From Verrucomicrobiota bacterium (GTDB taxonomy: Bacteria; Verrucomicrobiota; Verrucomicrobiia; Opitutales; Opitutaceae), in the NCBI GenBank assembly GCA_023428905.1, contig JAEYWP010000007.1, forward strand, positions 416,980 to 480,979: a stretch of DNA of 64,000 bases, in the 5' to 3' direction. The stretch's first letter is position 1, and every line of letters starts with the position of its first letter. The position numbers and the translations under genes are program-made. Below are positions 6,884 to 15,907 of the stretch, one piece after another. Under the pieces are notes generated by a model. The model did no database searches. It was not told the origin of the DNA and saw only the letters and a program-made list of their open reading frames with translations.

Positions 6884-9400
6884 TCAGGGGCGGCTGATGG
6901 CGACGTCTGTCATTTCGAGGTCGTCCACGTGGCGAACGTCATCGGCACCCTCCACCCCGGCGAAGGTGCAGTGTCGCAGGACAACGTTCTGGATCGGGGA
7001 TTTTGCATAACCGACGAGGGAGAGCACGCGCGGGGCGGAGCGCCCGGTCACGTGTTCGAGCACTACATTTCGCACCAGCGGGTAGTGCGAGCCTTTCTCT
7101 CCCTCTTCGTAAGCAAAATCGATGGTGAGAACGGCGTCGGCCACGCGCCCGACCTTCACGTTCCGCATGAAGACATTTTCGATCACCCCGCCGCGCACCG
7201 CGTTGGTCTTCAGGCGGAGGGCGCGGTCGAGATCCGGGCTGTCCATCGTGCAGTCTTCGGTGAAGACGTTTCGGCAGCTCCCGGAGATCTCGCTGCCGAT
7301 GACCGTGCCGCCATGCCCGTCCTTCATCGTGCAGCCGCGAATCACCAGGTTTTCCGACGGCGCCAGCCAGTGGCGGCCATCGTTGTTGCGCCCCGACTTG
7401 ATCGCGATGCAGTCGTCGCCGGTGTCGAAGAGCGTGTCTTCAATCAGGACGTTGCGCGAGGACTCGGGGTCGCAGCCGTCGTTGTTGGGCCCGTGGGTCA
7501 CGATCGTCAGTCCTCGCACCGTGACGTTGGTGCAGAAGACAGGATGAACCTCCCACATGGGCGAGCGACGCAGGGTCACGCCCTCGATCAGGATGTTGCG
7601 ACAGCGGTACGGCTGGATGAAATTCGGCCGCAGGTAGTGTCCTTCTCCATACACCCGTTCCGCCACCGGCACTCCCGCCGTCATCTGCGCGTAGAGCTGG
7701 TCGCGGGAGCGTTTCTGGAAGCGGGGATCGGCGCGGGTCTTGTCGTTCACCTTGACCCAGCCCCACCAGTTGGAGAAGTCGGCCTGTCCGTCGAGGACGC
7801 CCTTGCCGGTGATGGCGATGTTTTCCGCGCCCTGGGCCCAGATCAGGGCGGAGTAGTTGTAGCAGTCCATGCCTTCCCAGCGGGTCAGGACGGCCGGAAG
7901 GTAGGCTTCGGGGCGGGTGCTGAACAGCAGCACCGCGCCTTCGGAGACATGGAGGTTGACCTGGCTCTTGAGCTGGATGGCCCCGGTATTCCAAGTGCCC
8001 GCGGGGATCACGACGCGCCCGCCGCCGGCGGCATGGCAGGCCTCGATCGCGCGGCGGATCGCGGCGGTGGCGTCGGCCTTTCCGTCCGCCACGGCGCCAA
8101 AATCGGTGATGACAAAGTCGCGGTCGGGGAAGCGGGGCGCCTGGATCCGGCTGAGGATGCGGGGCACGCGGTCCCAGCCCGGAGGGTTGGCGAGGCGGTC
8201 GACCTCGAGTCCGGCGAGGATGAAGGGTCCCACCGCCTTGTAATCGTTTTCCACGACGGGCTCGCGCAGGTAGTAGGCGTAGGAGCCGTCGCGATCGTGA
8301 CTGAGACCGGCCACCTGGCAGCACTGGAGCAAGTCGAGGGTGCCATCGCCCCCGGCGCGGACGAGGCGGGTGACCAGGCCGGTATAGCCGCGCAGCACCG
8401 CTTCGGTCTGCTCCGCCGGCAGGTGGCCCTGGTTGATCCCCTTGGCCAGGGCGTACACAAACATCGCCGACGCACTGGCCTCCAGGTAATTGCCCTCGCG
8501 GTCTCCCTGGTCGAGCACCTGGTACCAGAGGCCGCTGGCCTTGTCCTGGTGGCGGACGACGCCCGCGGCCACGCGGTTGAGGATGGCAATCAACTCGGGA
8601 CGTCCCGGGTGGTTCACCGGCACGTGGTCCAGCGTGTCGACCAGAGCCATGGCAAACCAGCCGAGGCCGCGTCCCCAGAAATTGGCCGACGTGCCCGTTT
8701 CCTTGTTGGCCCAGACCTGCGCCCGCGCCTCGTCCCAGCCATGGTAATACAGGCCGCTTTTAGGGTCGAAGGCGGCGGCGTCCATCAGGCGGAACTGCCG
8801 CACCACGTCGTCCATGTCATCGGGGCGGTTGAAGCGCAGGGCGTATTCGGCAAGGAAGGGAGCGCCCATGTAGAGACCGTCGAGCCACATCTGGTGGGGA
8901 TACCGCTTCTTGTGCCAGAAACCTCCTTGGGAGGTGCGGGGATGCTGGTCGAGCTGCGAGCGCAGGTGGGCCGCTGCCAGGCGGAAGCGGTCCTCGCCGG
9001 TCTCGGTGTAGAGGGCGAGCACGGTCTTGGCGGGGTTCAGGTGGTCGATGTTGTACTCGTCCACCCGATACCCGGCGATTTTTCCCTCGGGCGAGATGAA
9101 GGAGCCGAGGGTGCGCGCGCTGAAATCGGCGAGGTCCGGCCGGTCCACCTCGCGGGAGAGTTTCAGGACCGAGAGGGTCAGCAGCCCCACGGTGTAATCC
9201 CAGCGCGCCCGGCCTCCCTCGCGGTACAGCAACCGGTCTCCGGCGCGTCCCACCTCTGCCTCGGCCATCGCGGTAGACCACTCCAGGGCGGTCCGCCCGC
9301 CAAAGCGCGCCTCCGCGGCCATCGCGTGAAAGCTGGGGAAGGCGGCCAGGAAGAGCGCAACGAGGGCGAACCGGGGGTGGCGACGGAGGCAGAGGAACAT
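6884..9400 (-). CDS. Secreted GH105-GH28 fusion: unsaturated rhamnogalacturonyl hydrolase plus polygalacturonase
   Basis: 838 residues. A signal peptide (about residues 1-29, ending in AMA) is followed by a GH105 (YteR/YesR-type) alpha/alpha-barrel at ~35-415, with WLDGLYMGAPF (Asp174), FWGRGLGWFAMAL and NYLEASASAMFVYALAKG, then a GH28 beta-helix from ~424. All GH28 catalytic motifs are visible: NND (Asp641), DD (662-663), GHGG (His696) and RLK (729-731). The pair would cut polygalacturonan or rhamnogalacturonan backbones and remove the unsaturated end sugar left by lyases. The start at 9400 was chosen for the signal peptide. It is first in an operon with the ExuT-like transporter and is divergent from a LacI-type regulator. 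Fusions of this kind occur in other polysaccharide degraders. Confidence 0.92.
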   Translation of the reverse strand: MFLCLRRHPRFALVALFLAAFPSFHAMAAEARFGGRTALEWSTAMAEAEVGRAGDRLLYREGGRARWDYTVGLLTLSVLKLSREVDRPDLADFSARTLGSFISPEGKIAGYRVDEYNIDHLNPAKTVLALYTETGEDRFRLAAAHLRSQLDQHPRTSQGGFWHKKRYPHQMWLDGLYMGAPFLAEYALRFNRPDDMDDVVRQFRLMDAAAFDPKSGLYYHGWDEARAQVWANKETGTSANFWGRGLGWFAMALVDTLDHVPVNHPGRPELIAILNRVAAGVVRHQDKASGLWYQVLDQGDREGNYLEASASAMFVYALAKGINQGHLPAEQTEAVLRGYTGLVTRLVRAGGDGTLDLLQCCQVAGLSHDRDGSYAYYLREPVVENDYKAVGPFILAGLEVDRLANPPGWDRVPRILSRIQAPRFPDRDFVITDFGAVADGKADATAAIRRAIEACHAAGGGRVVIPAGTWNTGAIQLKSQVNLHVSEGAVLLFSTRPEAYLPAVLTRWEGMDCYNYSALIWAQGAENIAITGKGVLDGQADFSNWWGWVKVNDKTRADPRFQKRSRDQLYAQMTAGVPVAERVYGEGHYLRPNFIQPYRCRNILIEGVTLRRSPMWEVHPVFCTNVTVRGLTIVTHGPNNDGCDPESSRNVLIEDTLFDTGDDCIAIKSGRNNDGRHWLAPSENLVIRGCTMKDGHGGTVIGSEISGSCRNVFTEDCTMDSPDLDRALRLKTNAVRGGVIENVFMRNVKVGRVADAVLTIDFAYEEGEKGSHYPLVRNVVLEHVTGRSAPRVLSLVGYAKSPIQNVVLRHCTFAGVEGADDVRHVDDLEMTDVAISRP

Positions 9401-9509
9401 GGCGGGCCGGGGGTGAAAGGCTGTGGCCGGGACTCGGTGGGGAAGGGCCGGCGCGGGAGAGGAGTCGGGCAGTGATTCCGCCCGGAAAGCGAGGACCGTC
9501 AACTGAATT

Positions 9510-9523
9510 CGGACATGTGTCCG
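9510..9523. promoter_or_regulatory. Candidate LacI-family operator
   Basis: Perfect 6-bp inverted repeat CGGACA-TG-TGTCCG in the 210-bp divergent region between the GH105-GH28 gene and the LacI-type gene. Size and even symmetry fit LacI-family operators, but only one copy was found and no binding data exist. Confidence 0.35.
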
Positions 9524-9610
9524 CGTGCGGGGGGTGTTCGGCTGGCGAAACTCGCCGGGACGGGATTTGACAGCGCCAGTGGCGGGCGGCATCACCGGAG
9601 GGGTTCCGCC

Positions 9611-10675
9611 GTGAGTTCGCCGCCCGTGTCCTCCTCCTCCCCTCCGCCCCAGATCCGTTCCACCACCGACTTTGCTCGGTACGTGGGGCTCGCCCGCACC
9701 ACGGTCTCCCGTGTCCTGAACGGCCAGCCGGGGCTGAAGAAAAAGACCATCGACCGGGTCCAGCGCGCCATCGAGGAGACAGGCTTTGTCCCGAACGCCT
9801 ACGCCCTTCACCTCAAGGGCAAGAAAGCCGCCTCGGTCGGGATCTGCCTGGAGACGCTTTTCACGCCGCCGATCACCCAGAAGCTGGCGCTGCTGCAGCG
9901 GAAGCTGCGGGATAATCACTTCGCCTCGCTGATCGAGGTGATGGAGCCCAATGCGACGCGCAATGTGGTCCGGCATTTCCTCTCCATGCGGGTCGACGCG
10001 GTCGTCTTTATCGGCCATTTCCACGAGGAACAGCTGGTGAAGCACCTGGCCGAACTCCGCGCCAACGCCACCCCGCACGTCGTGGTCGACCACCTGGGTA
10101 TCAAGGGCGCAAATACCGTGGCGCTGGATCGTGCCCACGGCATGGCCTCGGTCATCAACCACCTTGCCGGACTCGGGCACCGGTCCTTTGGATTGATGGG
10201 TTTCTCCAGCACGGTGAGAAGCGTGCGCGACCGGGTGCGCGGAATGCGCGAGGCGCTGGCCGCCTACGGACTGGAGTTTGACGCCTGCACCGTCACGTGG
10301 GACGCGCGGCACACCCGCCAGCGTGACTTCGACTTCGGCAAACTGTGCGCCCAGTCCTTCCTCGAGGAGAGCGTGCGCCCCACCGCCCTGATCGCGCTCA
10401 ATGACGAGATCGCCGCGGGTGCGCTTCATGCCGTCCAGGACGGCGGGCTGGACGTGCCGGGCGATGTCTCCATCGCGGGTTTCAATAACCAGGACATCGG
10501 CCTCGTCACCCACCCGGGACTCACCAGCGTCGACCAGCGGATCGAGGAGACCGTTGAGGCCGCCGCCAATCTCGTGCTCACCCAGCTGGGCAAACCCCTG
10601 CGGCAGCGCCCGGTGGTTCGCATGGTCGAACCCGCCCTGGTCATTCGCGGTTCGACCGGTCCGGCGCGGGGCTGA
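9611..10675 (+). CDS. LacI-family transcriptional regulator of the pectin locus
   Basis: 354 residues from a GTG start at 9611, preceded at a good distance by GGAGGGG; the in-frame ATG 96 bp upstream lacks such a site and adds low-complexity sequence. The N-terminal helix-turn-helix is TTDFARYVGLARTTVSRVLNG, with the hinge-type NAYALHLKGKK, and a periplasmic-binding-like effector domain follows (VDAVVFIG, IALNDEIAAGALHAVQDGG, GDVSIAGFNNQDIG). It is divergently transcribed from the pectin enzyme and transporter genes, which it probably represses or activates in response to an oligo-galacturonate or related sugar; the ligand is inference. Confidence 0.88.
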   Translation: MSSPPVSSSSPPPQIRSTTDFARYVGLARTTVSRVLNGQPGLKKKTIDRVQRAIEETGFVPNAYALHLKGKKAASVGICLETLFTPPITQKLALLQRKLRDNHFASLIEVMEPNATRNVVRHFLSMRVDAVVFIGHFHEEQLVKHLAELRANATPHVVVDHLGIKGANTVALDRAHGMASVINHLAGLGHRSFGLMGFSSTVRSVRDRVRGMREALAAYGLEFDACTVTWDARHTRQRDFDFGKLCAQSFLEESVRPTALIALNDEIAAGALHAVQDGGLDVPGDVSIAGFNNQDIGLVTHPGLTSVDQRIEETVEAAANLVLTQLGKPLRQRPVVRMVEPALVIRGSTGPARG

Positions 10676-10793
10676 CCAATCCTTTTCCCGGCGCTCTTTT
10701 GCCCGCCCGGAAATGTCGGCCCGCAGCTGCCCAAGGCGGTATCTCCACGCTTGCCCTCCCTGATCGGTTCGGGAGACTCGGGGCCAAATTTCT

Positions 10794-12122
10794 ATGAAAC
10801 AACGCACTCTCGCCCGCGAGGTCTCCATCCAAGGGACTGGTCTTCATACTGGTGAGGCCGTGACCCTCACGATGAAGCCCGCGCCGGCTGGCCATGGCAT
10901 CGTTTTCAGGCGCGTCGATCTGAATGGTCAGCCCGAGATCAAACCGCGGGTGGACCTGATCTCCGACCTGGTGCGCAACACCGCGATCTCGTCCGGCCAC
11001 GCCAAGATCCACCAGGTGGAGCACGTGCTGAGCGCACTGCATGGCTGCGGCATCGACAACGTCGTCATCGAGATCAATGCCAGCGAACCTCCGGTCCTTG
11101 ACGGGTCGGCCAAGCCCTTCGTCAACCTGATTGTCCAGGGCGAACCGGTGGAGCAGGAGAAGGATCGCGAGTATTTCGTCCTCGACGAGCCGATCTCCGT
11201 CACCCAGGGCGACCGTTCGATCATCGCGCTTCCCTGCGACCGCCTGCGGATTTCCTGCACCTCGGCGGACGACCGCGGCGTCCACACCCAGCATCTTTCG
11301 CTCGATATCGATCCGGACGTCTACATGACGCAGATCGCGGCCTCGCGCACCTTCACGATCTACGAGGAAATCGAGGAGCTGGTGAAGCTGGGCAAGATCA
11401 AGGGCGGCAGCCTCGACTGCGCGGTGGTGATCAAGGGCGACAAGATCCTCTCCAAGGAGCCGCTGCGCTTCCGCGACGAGTTTGTCCGTCACAAGATTCT
11501 GGATATTATCGGGGACGTCATGCTGCTGGGCCTGCCGCTGAAGGCCCACATTATTGCCACCCGTCCGGGCCACGCCATCAACTCGGAGCTGACGCGAAAG
11601 CTGGCGGAGAAACTGGAGGAGCGAAGGAAGGGCCCGAAGAAGAAGCCGCGGCCCTCGATGGTGCTGCCGACGGAGACCTCGCTGGATATCCGCCGCGTGC
11701 TCGACACCCTCCCGCACCGTTATCCCTTCGTGATGATCGACCGGGTGGTGGAGTTCATCGGCAACGACGAACTCGTCGCGATCAAGAACGTGACGATCAA
11801 CGAACCCTATTTTGTCGGCCATTTTCCGACTGACCCGGTCATGCCGGGCGTGCTCCAGGTCGAAGCCATGGCCCAGGCCGCCGGCATCCTGATGCTGCGC
11901 CGCACCTCCAACGAGGGCAAAACCGCGTTCTTCATGAGCTGCGACAAGGTGAAGTTCCGCAAGGCGGTGCGTCCCGGCGACCAGCTGGTGATCAATGCCA
12001 AGCTGACGAAGAACCGGGGTAACAAGATCGGCGTCGCCGAGTGCAGCTGCACCGTCGGCGGCATGGTGGTGTCGTCCGGCGAGCTGATGTTCGCGGTGGT
12101 GCAAAGCACGGAAGAGACCTGA
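10794..12122 (+). CDS. lpxC-fabZ: Bifunctional LpxC-FabZ: UDP-3-O-acyl-GlcNAc deacetylase / 3-hydroxyacyl-ACP dehydratase
   Basis: 442 residues joining two cytoplasmic enzymes. Residues 1-~270 are LpxC, the committed step of lipid A synthesis, with HQVEH (73-77) and HKILDIIGD (His233, Asp237) as zinc ligands and His260 as the likely general acid. After a basic linker, residues ~296-442 are FabZ, which dehydrates 3-hydroxyacyl-ACP in fatty acid synthesis, with LPHRYPFVMIDRV and GHFPTDPVMPGVLQVEAMAQ (His343, Glu357). Both halves compete for or share 3-hydroxyacyl-ACP. The fusion is known from Bacteroidetes, Chlorobi and the PVC group. lpxA starts 1 bp after the stop. Confidence 0.96.
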   Translation: MKQRTLAREVSIQGTGLHTGEAVTLTMKPAPAGHGIVFRRVDLNGQPEIKPRVDLISDLVRNTAISSGHAKIHQVEHVLSALHGCGIDNVVIEINASEPPVLDGSAKPFVNLIVQGEPVEQEKDREYFVLDEPISVTQGDRSIIALPCDRLRISCTSADDRGVHTQHLSLDIDPDVYMTQIAASRTFTIYEEIEELVKLGKIKGGSLDCAVVIKGDKILSKEPLRFRDEFVRHKILDIIGDVMLLGLPLKAHIIATRPGHAINSELTRKLAEKLEERRKGPKKKPRPSMVLPTETSLDIRRVLDTLPHRYPFVMIDRVVEFIGNDELVAIKNVTINEPYFVGHFPTDPVMPGVLQVEAMAQAAGILMLRRTSNEGKTAFFMSCDKVKFRKAVRPGDQLVINAKLTKNRGNKIGVAECSCTVGGMVVSSGELMFAVVQSTEET

Positions 12123-12123
12123 C

Positions 12124-12915
12124 ATGTCCGCCATCATTCATCCGACCGCCATCGTCGAAAGCGGAGCCGACCTGGCCGATGGCGTCGAGGTCGGGGCGTT
12201 TGCCTACATCGGCAGTACCGTGCGCCTGGGCGCCGGCACGCGCATCCTCCATCACGCCTCGGTCGAGGGTAACACCGTCCTCGGCGCGGGTTGCGAGGTT
12301 CATCCCTACGCCTGCATCGGCGCGAAGACCCAGGACCTCAAGTTCAAGGGTGGCAACCCGGGGACGCGGATCGGGGATCGGAACGTCTTTCGTGAATACG
12401 TGAGTGTCCATGCCGCGACCAACGACGGTGAGTTCACTGTCATCGGGAACGACAACACCATCCTCGCCTACAGCCACATCGCGCACGACTGCGTGCTGGG
12501 GAACCACATTGTGATGAGCAATTCGGTCTCCGTTGCCGGGCACGTCACGATCGAGGATCACGTTACCGTCGGCGGAGTCGCCGGTATTCACCAATTCTGC
12601 CGGATCGGCGCATACGCGATGGTCAGTGCGTATGCCAAGGTGGTGCAGGACGTCGCCCCGTTCTTCATCGCCGACGGGCAGCCCGCCGTGATCCGTTCGC
12701 TCAACAAGGTGGGGCTGGAGCGCAAGGGCTTCACCGCCGAGCAGCTGGAGCGCGTGAAACAGATCTATCGCATCCTCTTCCGGGAGGGCCTGAATCGCAC
12801 GCAGGCCCTGGAGAAGCTGGGCCAGCATCCGCAGGTCGCGGCGGAGGAAATCCAGCGCATCCTCACCTTCGCGGCCAACAGCGAGCGGGGTCTGGCTCCG
12901 GGCAGCGGCAGCTGA
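12124..12915 (+). CDS. lpxA: UDP-N-acetylglucosamine acyltransferase LpxA
   Basis: 263 residues, the normal length. The N-terminal left-handed beta-helix is built of hexapeptide repeats (for example IHPTAIVESGADLADGVEVG), and the catalytic His is His121 in YSHIAHDCVLGN. The C-terminal helical domain (VGLERKGFTAEQLERVKQIY) is typical. It performs the first step of lipid A synthesis, using 3-hydroxyacyl-ACP. It is essentially contiguous with lpxC-fabZ and surely co-transcribed. The next gene downstream (hisI) is convergent. Confidence 0.97.
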   Translation: MSAIIHPTAIVESGADLADGVEVGAFAYIGSTVRLGAGTRILHHASVEGNTVLGAGCEVHPYACIGAKTQDLKFKGGNPGTRIGDRNVFREYVSVHAATNDGEFTVIGNDNTILAYSHIAHDCVLGNHIVMSNSVSVAGHVTIEDHVTVGGVAGIHQFCRIGAYAMVSAYAKVVQDVAPFFIADGQPAVIRSLNKVGLERKGFTAEQLERVKQIYRILFREGLNRTQALEKLGQHPQVAAEEIQRILTFAANSERGLAPGSGS

Positions 12916-13012
12916 ACCGGTTCTCGCCCGGCGCGTGGTACGGCGTCGGGCTAAAGGTGCCCGTCACCGGCGTTCGTGGCGGCGGAAGCCAGGGGCGGCC
13001 GCCCCGGGGCTC

Positions 13013-13459
13013 TCACTTCTTTTTGTACACCGTGGCGGGGTCGAACAGCCGCTCCGCCGTGTACGCCAGGGTGAAGGAGGGATCGTCGAGGTCCTTCAGC
13101 TGGCGGTAAAAACACGACTTGTAGCCATTGTGGCAGGACGCGTTGGCGGAGCCGGTTTGTTCGACCTTGATCAGAAGCACGTCCTGGTCGCAGTCGGTGA
13201 AGACGGCTTTCACGACCTGGACATTGCCGGACTCTTCGCCTTTGACCCAGAGCTTCTGGCGCGAGCGGCTCCAGTACGTCGCCTTGCGGGTCTTCAGCGT
13301 GTGCTGGAGGGACTCCGCATTCATGAAGGCAAACATCAGGACTTCGCCGCTGGCGACGTCCTGGGTGATGCAGGGGATGAGCCCATCTGCGCCAAACTTG
13401 GGCTGCAGCGTGGTGCCGAGTTCGATTTCAGAGGAGGTGGTGCGGGCGGGGAAAGACAT
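13013..13459 (-). CDS. hisI: Phosphoribosyl-AMP cyclohydrolase
   Basis: 148 residues; third step of histidine biosynthesis, opening the purine ring of PR-AMP. The hallmark segments are TYWSRSRQKLWVKGEESGN, the metal-binding CDQDVLLIKVEQTG (CDxD), and ASCHNGYKSCFYR with the remaining zinc Cys. No HisE domain is fused. The ATG at 13459 is chosen because the similarity starts a few residues after it; the in-frame upstream extension reads antisense-like sequence. It lies 88 bp after the DUF971 gene on the same strand. Confidence 0.94.
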   Translation of the reverse strand: MSFPARTTSSEIELGTTLQPKFGADGLIPCITQDVASGEVLMFAFMNAESLQHTLKTRKATYWSRSRQKLWVKGEESGNVQVVKAVFTDCDQDVLLIKVEQTGSANASCHNGYKSCFYRQLKDLDDPSFTLAYTAERLFDPATVYKKK

Positions 13460-13547
13460 GTGGAAACGGAGGGAGGGGAGGCGTGCGTTCGTGGGGAACG
13501 CGGGTTGCGGGACCAGCGAGCGGTTGCGCGGCCTGCGGCCGTGCAAC

Positions 13548-13847
13548 CTACGGATGTCGGCCCAACTCGAGCAGCGTTTCGTAGCTGTAAAGCCCGGTGC
13601 GATGTCCGTCGCTGAAATCAAAACGCAAGGCGTAGTTGCCAATCTGCTCCCAGCCCAGGACGACCACGCCGCTGTAGTCGGTGCGATCGCTGCCGCCGTA
13701 CTTTTGACCGAAGATGTCTTTTTCTCCGCGGGTTTCGGCGCTGGGCGAAGCCGCCCGGAGCCGGGCGCTGGCAATGTACGATTCGGTCCCGTCGTCCCAG
13801 ACGATAGCGACCTCTTCTCCGATGAGTTGTACGTTCTGCGGCTTCAA
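13548..13847 (-). CDS. DUF971 (GBBH-like N-terminal) domain protein
   Basis: 99 residues. The pattern VAIVWDDGTESYIASARLRAA with later VLGWEQIGNYALRFDFSDGH and GLYSYETLLELG matches the small stand-alone DUF971 proteins, related to the N-terminal domain of gamma-butyrobetaine hydroxylase. Some members sit next to Fe-S cluster or Mrp/ApbC genes; nothing here supports a specific function. It precedes hisI on the minus strand and is divergent from the NDH-2 gene. Confidence 0.75.
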   Translation of the reverse strand: MKPQNVQLIGEEVAIVWDDGTESYIASARLRAASPSAETRGEKDIFGQKYGGSDRTDYSGVVVLGWEQIGNYALRFDFSDGHRTGLYSYETLLELGRHP

Positions 13848-13998
13848 GAAGCGAGAACCCTAGCCAAGGACAGCCTTGCGAGAAGAGAAAAAAGCCAGCG
13901 TCGTCTGCGCAACGGGGCGCATTTTTTGCAGCCTGCCGTACTGAGACGGGGCGTTCTGCCCGGTGGAACTTTGCCCAAGTTGGGTAAACTGGAGTGTC

Positions 13999-15297
13999 AT
14001 GAGCACGGATACCCAACCGCCCCTGCCGCACATCGTGGTACTCGGGGCCGGCTTTGCCGGCCTCGCCTTTGCGAAGGCGTTCCCTTCCGAGCTCGCCCGG
14101 ATCACCGTGGTCGACCGCCAGAATCACCACCTCTTCCAGCCGCTTCTTTACCAGGTGGCGACGGCAGGCCTGGCCGCCCCAGACATCGCCCAGCCCATCC
14201 GCGCGATTCTAGCGAAGAAGGCCAATCTCACGGTGCTGATGGCCGAGGTCCGGAAAATTGATCTCCAGGACAAGCGCGTGACCCTGGACCGCGGGGAGCT
14301 GGCCTACGATTACCTCCTCATCGGATTGGGCGGGGTGACCAGCTATTTTGGTAATGACGCCTGGGAACGGCACGCACCGGGCCTCAAATCGCTGGAGGAC
14401 GCGCTTCAGATCCGACGCAGCGTGCTGCTCGCGTTTGAGCGCGCCGAAACTGAGACGGATGCCGAGCGACGGAAGGAGCTGCTGACAACGGTCGTCGTGG
14501 GAGGCGGGCCGACGGGTGTGGAGATGGCGGGTGCGATTTCCGAATTGGCCCGGACGGTCCTGAAGAGCGACTTCGAGCACATCGATCCGACGCGCGCCCG
14601 GGTGCTACTTGTGGAGGGTGCGGACCGCATTCTCCTGCAATTCCCGCCGGACCTGTCGGCCAGTGCGCAGCGGCAGCTGGAGAAGCTGGGCGTCGAAGTG
14701 AAGACTTCGATGAAGGTGCAAAACATCCAGGCCAACGAGATCGCGTTCGCCGATGGATCAAAGCTGCGTGCAGCCAATATCATATGGGGCGCCGGCGTCG
14801 CGGCTGTGCCATTGACCAAAACCCTCGGAGTTGAGCTCGATCGCGGTGGGCGTATCAAGGTGGCGCCCGATTGCAGTGTGCCGGGCCATCCGGAGGTCTA
14901 TGCGGCAGGCGACATTGTCAGCCTGACGGACAAGCATGGGAAGGTGGTTCCCGGCGTGTCACCGGCGGCCATCCAAATGGCACAGCACGTGGTGAAGCTG
15001 ATCGAGGCGGAGCTGAAGCACGGGCGGAAGCCGCCGGAGGAGAGGCCCGCGTTTGCGTATTGGGACAAGGGCAGCATGGCGACCGTCGGGCGCTCCTCGG
15101 CGGTGGCGAAGGTGGGGAGATGGAAGTTTTCCGGGCTCCTGGCCTGGCTGGCGTGGCTGACGGTGCACCTGATCTTCCTGGTGGGTTTCAGGAATCGGGT
15201 CTCTGTCTTCTTCCAGTGGATCTACTCGTATTTCACCTACCGTCGCGGCGCACGCATCATCACCGGCGTTGGCGCCGAGCGTCGCGGCGACGGCTGA
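13999..15297 (+). CDS. ndh: Type II NADH dehydrogenase (NDH-2) family flavoprotein
   Basis: 432 residues. FAD-binding IVVLGAGFAGLAFAKAF lies at the N-terminus and NADH-binding TVVVGGGPTGVEMAGAI in the middle; a quinone-site-like region with AIQMAQHVVKLIEAEL follows. The C-terminal hydrophobic helix GLLAWLAWLTVHLIFLVGF anchors the protein to the inner membrane. It oxidises NADH with quinone without pumping protons. The start at 13999 has GGAG 6-9 bp upstream. The next genes are on the opposite strand. Confidence 0.93.
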   Translation: MSTDTQPPLPHIVVLGAGFAGLAFAKAFPSELARITVVDRQNHHLFQPLLYQVATAGLAAPDIAQPIRAILAKKANLTVLMAEVRKIDLQDKRVTLDRGELAYDYLLIGLGGVTSYFGNDAWERHAPGLKSLEDALQIRRSVLLAFERAETETDAERRKELLTTVVVGGGPTGVEMAGAISELARTVLKSDFEHIDPTRARVLLVEGADRILLQFPPDLSASAQRQLEKLGVEVKTSMKVQNIQANEIAFADGSKLRAANIIWGAGVAAVPLTKTLGVELDRGGRIKVAPDCSVPGHPEVYAAGDIVSLTDKHGKVVPGVSPAAIQMAQHVVKLIEAELKHGRKPPEERPAFAYWDKGSMATVGRSSAVAKVGRWKFSGLLAWLAWLTVHLIFLVGFRNRVSVFFQWIYSYFTYRRGARIITGVGAERRGDG

Positions 15298-15314
15298 TGC
15301 GATCGCCTCAAGGC

Positions 15315-15346
15315 AAAAAAAAGACCGCAGCCGAAGCTGCGGTCTT
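15315..15346 (-). terminator. Rho-independent terminator of the exb-ton operon
   Basis: An 11-bp stem AAGACCGCAGC / GCTGCGGTCTT with a 4-nt loop is followed on the minus strand by eight T, 20 bp after the last gene of the ton operon. Confidence 0.92.
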
Positions 15347-15366
15347 GGAGAGGGGAGGAGGACGGA

Positions 15367-15894
15367 TCAGGGATTCACCGCCACGACCGGTGTACGGGCC
15401 ATGGCGCTGTCGCTGGCACGCTTGGCGATCATGTCTGTCAGGCGCTGGATCTCGAATTCGGCGTTGCGCTTCTCGACCTGGGCGCGTTCGACCTGCTTGT
15501 TGAGCTCGAACGTCTCGCGATTGGTCTTCTCACGCTGGGCCCGAAGGTTGGTCAACTCCTGCTCAAGACGGGCAACCGTCTTGGCATTGTCGTTGGCCTG
15601 GCCGGTGTACTTGGCGATGTCGTCGCGGATCTTCTGGATGTCCGCTTCGTGCTTCGCGCGCTTTTCGTCGGCCTTCTTCTTTTCTTCGGCTTCGCGCTCG
15701 GCGTTGCGCTTTTCAGCGTCGGCACGGGCCTTGGCCTCGGCTTCCTTTTTCTTGGCGTCGGCGGCGGCCTTCTCCTGTGCAATTTTCGTCTGGCGCTCTT
15801 TTTCCTTCACTTCGGCAGTCTGCATGAACTGCCAGTAGAAGAAGCCAAAGATGGCGAGCAGGATGACGGGGACAATGACGTAGGAACGATTCAT
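15367..15894 (-). CDS. Membrane-anchored coiled-coil protein 2 of the ton operon
   Basis: 175 residues, no named family recognised. A single N-terminal membrane helix (about residues 5-22, IVPVILLAIFGFFYW) is followed by a long charged heptad-rich region (about 30-155) rich in Lys, Glu and Ala, and a short hydrophobic tail. The layout and the VP-I---IF-FFYW pattern of the anchor match the preceding gene, so the two look like paralogues. It is last in the exbB-exbD-exbD-tonB-TPR operon, 13 bp after its paralogue. An N-in topology with the coiled coil in the periplasm, perhaps spanning toward TonB partners or peptidoglycan, is inference. Confidence 0.75.
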   Translation of the reverse strand: MNRSYVIVPVILLAIFGFFYWQFMQTAEVKEKERQTKIAQEKAAADAKKKEAEAKARADAEKRNAEREAEEKKKADEKRAKHEADIQKIRDDIAKYTGQANDNAKTVARLEQELTNLRAQREKTNRETFELNKQVERAQVEKRNAEFEIQRLTDMIAKRASDSAMARTPVVAVNP

Positions 15895-15907
15895 GGTCGT
15901 TGGTTGC

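Noticed and set aside
6815..9475. 886-codon open frame on the plus strand across the GH105-GH28 gene
   Set aside because: Shadow of a high-GC coding region: it is antisense to a gene with complete catalytic motifs, is Gly/Val/His/Asp-rich, and shows no domain.
9401..10828. 475-codon N-terminal extension of the GH105-GH28 frame (minus)
   Set aside because: It runs antisense through the LacI-type gene. The signal peptide at 9400 gives a natural start, so the extension is not coding.
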